Assembly (NCBI GenBank): GCA_902538885.1
Contig: CACBGU010000006.1
Span: 1-64,000, forward strand
Reading direction: 5' to 3'
Origin: an uncultured Pelagibacteraceae bacterium
GTDB lineage: Bacteria > Pseudomonadota > Alphaproteobacteria > Pelagibacterales > Pelagibacteraceae
Length of the DNA: 64,000 nucleotides
Below are positions 60,954 through 64,000 of this stretch, one piece after another. A model generated the notes under the pieces. That model was not told the origin of the DNA and ran no database searches. It saw only the letters and a list, made by a program, of their open reading frames with translations. A program made the position numbers and the translations under genes. Position 1 is the first letter of the stretch. Every line of letters starts with the position of its first letter.

Positions 60954-61333
60954 TATATTAATCCTCTGCCAATTAAATAAATTAAGATAGTTAAAACAAT
61001 CGAACCAAAAATAACTAACAAACCTGTAATTTTTGTTGTTTGTAATTCAAATCCATAACCTAAATCCATAATCAAGTGTCTTACTTCACTTAACATTTGA
61101 AAACTAAATGACCAGGTTATTCCAATTAAAATAAACTTACCTAAAAAAGTTTCTAAAAAAATTTTAATAATTTGATAATCACTTTCTCCTAAAAGCATTA
61201 ATGTAAACCAAATACAGATTAATGTGATCGCAAAAAAATTAATTATTCCTGTAATTCTATGTGAAATAGATACTAATGAAGAAATATGCCATTTATAAAT
61301 CTGTATGTGTGGTGATAAAGGTCTGTCTTCCAT
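60953..61333 (-). CDS. sdhC: Succinate dehydrogenase cytochrome b556 subunit SdhC
   Basis: A 126-residue subunit with three helices. The N-terminal DRPLSPHIQIYKWHISSLVSISHRITG segment and the MLSEVRHLIMDLGYGFE block, with the haem-ligand histidine, are diagnostic of cytochrome b556 (SdhC). It anchors SDH and reduces ubiquinone. It starts three bases after asd ends and touches sdhD at its own end. Confidence 0.95.
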   Translation of the reverse strand: MEDRPLSPHIQIYKWHISSLVSISHRITGIINFFAITLICIWFTLMLLGESDYQIIKIFLETFLGKFILIGITWSFSFQMLSEVRHLIMDLGYGFELQTTKITGLLVIFGSIVLTILIYLIGRGLI

Positions 61334-61336
61334 ATT

Positions 61337-62332
61337 TTATTTTGAGTTAATAATTGTTTCAGCAATTTCAACAGAATTAAGTGCTGCACCTCTAAGTAGG
61401 TTATCTGATACAATCCACAAATTTAATGAATTTTTTTTAGTTTTGTCTTCTCGAATTCTAGATATATATGTCTCATCACTCCCAGCTGCTTCAAATGGTG
61501 TGCTATAACCTCCATTTTCTCTTTTATCAATAACCTCACAACCATCTGCTTTACTTAAAACATCTCTCACTTTTTCTAAAGTATATGGTTTTTCAAATTC
61601 TATATTAACAGACTCTGAATGAGAAACTAAAACAGGAATTCTTACACATGTAGCTGTAAGTTCTATTGAATCATCTAATATTTTTTTTGTTTCATTTGTC
61701 ATTTTTAATTCTTCTTTTGTATATCCATCATCGGCAAAAACATCGATATGTGGAATAACATTAAAAGCGATTTGTTTAGTAAAATTTTTTGACTCTATTT
61801 TTTTTCCATCTAAATATTGTTTAGTTTGATCTATTAATTCGTCCATTGGACTTTTGCCACCACCCGAAACAGATTGGTAAGTTGAAACTACAACTCTTTT
61901 TATTTTGAATAAATTATGTAGCGGTTTAAGTGCTATAACAAGTTGTGCTGTAGAACAATTTGGATTTGCAATAATATTTTTTTTCATATTTTTAATTTCA
62001 GCTGCATTCACTTGTGGGACGATCAATGGAACATCTGGATCCATTCTAAAAAAACTCGAATTATCAATTACAATTGTGTGCTTGGCAGCTTTTTCTGCAT
62101 ATTTTTCAGCAATTTTTCCTCCAGCTGCAAAAAAAGTTATATCTGCTTTTGAAAAATCATATGTCTCTAAATTTTCAATAACATACTCTTTATTTCTAAA
62201 AGATATTTTTTTTCCTGCACTTTTTTCTGAGGCAACTAAATATAGATCATCAAACTTAAAGTTTTTTTTATCAAATACTTCAAGAGTTTTTCTACCAACA
62301 TTTCCTGTTGCACCTACTATAGCTATGTTCAT
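61337..62332 (-). CDS. asd: Aspartate-semialdehyde dehydrogenase
   Basis: A 331-residue ASADH. The NADP loop is VGATGNVGRKTLEVF, and the catalytic cysteine C126 is in IANPNCSTAQLVIAL. Other blocks are FFAAGGKIAEKYAEKA and STYQSVSGGGKSPMDEL, the latter with the substrate-binding glutamine. It makes aspartate semialdehyde, the branch point to lysine/diaminopimelate and to homoserine, linking to metX in this window. It lies between dmdA and sdhC. Confidence 0.97.
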   Translation of the reverse strand: MNIAIVGATGNVGRKTLEVFDKKNFKFDDLYLVASEKSAGKKISFRNKEYVIENLETYDFSKADITFFAAGGKIAEKYAEKAAKHTIVIDNSSFFRMDPDVPLIVPQVNAAEIKNMKKNIIANPNCSTAQLVIALKPLHNLFKIKRVVVSTYQSVSGGGKSPMDELIDQTKQYLDGKKIESKNFTKQIAFNVIPHIDVFADDGYTKEELKMTNETKKILDDSIELTATCVRIPVLVSHSESVNIEFEKPYTLEKVRDVLSKADGCEVIDKRENGGYSTPFEAAGSDETYISRIREDKTKKNSLNLWIVSDNLLRGAALNSVEIAETIINSK

Positions 62333-62347
62333 TTTAAAGCTGTTATA

Positions 62348-63457
62348 CTAAATAAAAGGTAAATCGCAAACTTTACCACTACAAATATCACTATTTATGC
62401 TTGCTTTTACCTTCTGGTCTACATTCCAATGTGATTTTTTCATCATGGCAATACCAATCACTTTTTTAAAATGTGGTGAATAGCATGCTGACCGTAATTC
62501 TCCAACGATGTTGTTCTGATCATCAGTAAGATCTAAAGATCCTGTTAAACTTATTTTCTCTATATCAAATTTAACTCCCATTAATTTTTTATTTATTCCT
62601 TCAGATTTAATTGTCTTCAATTTTTCTTTTCCTAAAAAGATAACATCACTATCTATGTTGATATATTTATCGAAACCACATTCATAAGGATTATCTCCAT
62701 TATCCATATCATTACCATGAGATAACAGTCCACTTTCTATTCGTTCAATCAAATTAGGACATCCTGGTTTAACATTAAATTCTTTTCCAATTTCAAATAA
62801 ATGATCATACAGTTTTAAGCCTGCTTCTGTATTTTGAACATATACTTCATAGCCTCCTTGTTTAGACCATCCAGATTGTGCGATAAGGTGTTTTGCACCT
62901 CCAAATTCAAAATAATCAAAACCAAAAAATTTTAATTTTGTGATCTGTTCTCCAAATATTTTTTCCATCAATTTAAATGATTTTGGACCTTGTACAGCCA
63001 TGATATCAACTTTTGGCTCTGTGATTTCAACATCAAATTTATTTCCAATTGCTAATCCTTTTGCAAATAATATTACGTCCGTATCTGCAATAGAAATCCA
63101 CCATTTATTTTCGTTAATTCTTAAAACAACTGGATCATTAATTAAACCAGCATTATCATCTATAATCGGACAATAATAACATCTTCCATCTTTAGATTTT
63201 GATAAATCTCTACAAGTCATCAACTGAACTAGTTTTGCAGAATCTTTTCCTGAAATTTCTACCTGTCTTTCAGCTGCTACATCCCAGATCTGAACATGCT
63301 CTTTTAAATGATGATAAGATTCTTCAATTGAACCAAAGGCAGCTGGAAGCAACATATGGTTATAAATTGTATAAGCTGTAACACCCTGTTCCTCAATTCG
63401 AGAAGTATATGGAGTACTTCTAAGTCTTCTTGATTTTGCGATTAAAAAGTTTTTCAT
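62348..63457 (-). CDS. dmdA: DMSP demethylase DmdA
   Basis: A 369-residue GcvT-fold protein that begins [19 protein letters not shown] with [15 protein letters not shown], characteristic of SAR11 DmdA, and differs from GcvT in these blocks. It transfers a methyl group from dimethylsulfoniopropionate to tetrahydrofolate, yielding methylmercaptopropionate. Other blocks are [22 protein letters not shown] residues, LMTCRDLSK, and [11 protein letters not shown]. Length equals that recalled for characterised Pelagibacter DmdA. It overlaps the upstream hydrolase gene by 4 bp. A different GcvT-family demethylase is the alternative. Confidence 0.9.
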   Translation of the reverse strand: MKNFLIAKSRRLRSTPYTSRIEEQGVTAYTIYNHMLLPAAFGSIEESYHHLKEHVQIWDVAAERQVEISGKDSAKLVQLMTCRDLSKSKDGRCYYCPIIDDNAGLINDPVVLRINENKWWISIADTDVILFAKGLAIGNKFDVEITEPKVDIMAVQGPKSFKLMEKIFGEQITKLKFFGFDYFEFGGAKHLIAQSGWSKQGGYEVYVQNTEAGLKLYDHLFEIGKEFNVKPGCPNLIERIESGLLSHGNDMDNGDNPYECGFDKYINIDSDVIFLGKEKLKTIKSEGINKKLMGVKFDIEKISLTGSLDLTDDQNNIVGELRSACYSPHFKKVIGIAMMKKSHWNVDQKVKASINSDICSGKVCDLPFI

Positions 63458-64000
63458 TTTTTCAAAAATTCTAAAACTTTGTCTCTCATTTCAAATGCTT
63501 TTTCAATCATAATCATATGTCCACAACCCTCTATTATATGTGTAGATGAATTATTAATTAGACTAGAAAATTTTTTTCCAGCTTCTAGATTTACCATCTT
63601 ATCTAAAGAGCCAAAAATAAACATTGATGGGAATTGTATTAATTTAGCAGCATCAGAACCATTTTTGTAATTGTTACATGCTACAAGGTCTACCGCTAGT
63701 ATGTCTCTTATATCTCGAGGTGATTGTATTATTTTTTCTACTGGGTTACCTCCAATAAATCTTTTTGAACCTTCATAACCCCACTTCATCATTAATTTAA
63801 CTGCATCGGAGTCCCCATTTTTTGCTAGATCAATTAAATCTGGATGTACTGGCATTTTATTTGAGCCTCCAATAAAGACTAACTTTTTTAATCTATCTTT
63901 ATATTTGTGAGCATATTCAAGTATCTCCAAGCAACCTTGGGAATGACCAATTAAAATTAAATTATTTAGATTTAGTTCGTTAAAAACCCGTTCTAACCAA
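63454..64000 (-). CDS. Alpha/beta hydrolase, N-terminus cut by window edge
   Basis: The frame is open to the right edge, so the N-terminal part is missing; about 181 residues are visible. The nucleophile elbow is GHSQG ([14 protein letters not shown]), followed by [17 protein letters not shown]. The catalytic aspartate is likely in [17 protein letters not shown] and the histidine in [11 protein letters not shown]. It is an alpha/beta-fold esterase/peroxidase/lipase-like hydrolase of unknown substrate. It stops inside the dmdA start codon region (4-bp overlap), so the two are translated from one mRNA. Confidence 0.85.
   Translation of the reverse strand, partial: WLERVFNELNLNNLILIGHSQGCLEILEYAHKYKDRLKKLVFIGGSNKMPVHPDLIDLAKNGDSDAVKLMMKWGYEGSKRFIGGNPVEKIIQSPRDIRDILAVDLVACNNYKNGSDAAKLIQFPSMFIFGSLDKMVNLEAGKKFSSLINNSSTHIIEGCGHMIMIEKAFEMRDKVLEFLKK

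Noticed and set aside
61905..62351. A 148-codon open frame opposite asd
   Set aside because: It is a shadow of asd on the other strand; its predicted residues mirror asd codons and nothing matches a known family.

Overview
This 64 kb window is a strongly AT-rich, very tightly packed chromosomal segment. It looks like a SAR11 (Candidatus Pelagibacter-like) alphaproteobacterium. The evidence is the gene order and gene types: a DmdA-type DMSP demethylase, a class I lysyl-tRNA synthetase, ChvI/ChvG beside ahcY, a SAM-II riboswitch in front of metX-metW, and an alphaproteobacterial priA-atpHAGDC block. Spacers are mostly under 50 bp. No rRNA, tRNA, CRISPR array, insertion sequence or prophage was seen. 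The assignment rests on reading protein families and gene order, not on a database search.

Layout. 1-8.9 kb: end of a polysaccharide deacetylase-like gene, a small cytochrome c, a DUF1330 protein, a 3-methyladenine glycosylase, an EamA transporter, msrA, a mercaptopyruvate-type sulfurtransferase, an RND efflux adaptor/pump pair, a lytic transglycosylase lipoprotein and a VanZ-like protein. 8.9-19.4 kb: gpmA, then a minus-strand run polA, chvI, chvG, ahcY, tsaE, amgK-like, murU-like; then bioY and the RegA/ActR-type regulator. 19.4-22.6 kb: a polyamine operon (ornithine decarboxylase, deoxyhypusine-synthase-like protein, agmatinase family). 22.6-31.8 kb: a queuosine-precursor transporter, rpmB, pyrD, class I lysS, trkH, ampG-like, an NlpC/P60 enzyme, tyrA-like and a frameshifted hisC. 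31.8-41 kb: SAM-II riboswitch, metX, metW, gloB, rplU, rpmA, obgE, proB, frameshifted proA, nadD, rsfS, ctpA, rppH. 41-48 kb: F1 ATP synthase (atpHAGDC) and priA. 48-64 kb: a long minus-strand run of an alpha/beta hydrolase (cut by the window end), dmdA, asd, sdhCDAB, mmsA, mdh, sucCD, sucAB and lpdA.

How the genes work together. The right third is a central-carbon block: succinyl-CoA formation and use, succinate oxidation and malate oxidation, with DMSP demethylation and methylmalonate-semialdehyde oxidation beside it. The SAM-II RNA, metX and metW, together with ahcY elsewhere in the window, cover methionine supply and the methyl cycle. AmgK/MurU-like enzymes, an AmpG-like permease, an NlpC/P60 peptidase and a lytic transglycosylase indicate peptidoglycan turnover and recycling. 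The most notable points are: (1) three single-base homopolymer frameshifts confined to two amino-acid biosynthesis genes (hisC twice, in compensating directions, and proA once); (2) a SAM-II pseudoknot placed essentially at the predicted transcription start and followed directly by a U8 tract, with no Shine-Dalgarno; (3) a deoxyhypusine-synthase-like enzyme with its catalytic lysine, sandwiched between ornithine decarboxylase and an agmatinase-family enzyme; (4) eight of eight convergent gene pairs that overlap or are separated by 12 bp or less. Once hisC is extended to its true start, no stretch over 300 bp lacks a gene; the largest non-coding intervals are about 191 bp (31783-31973) and 168 bp (19356-19523).
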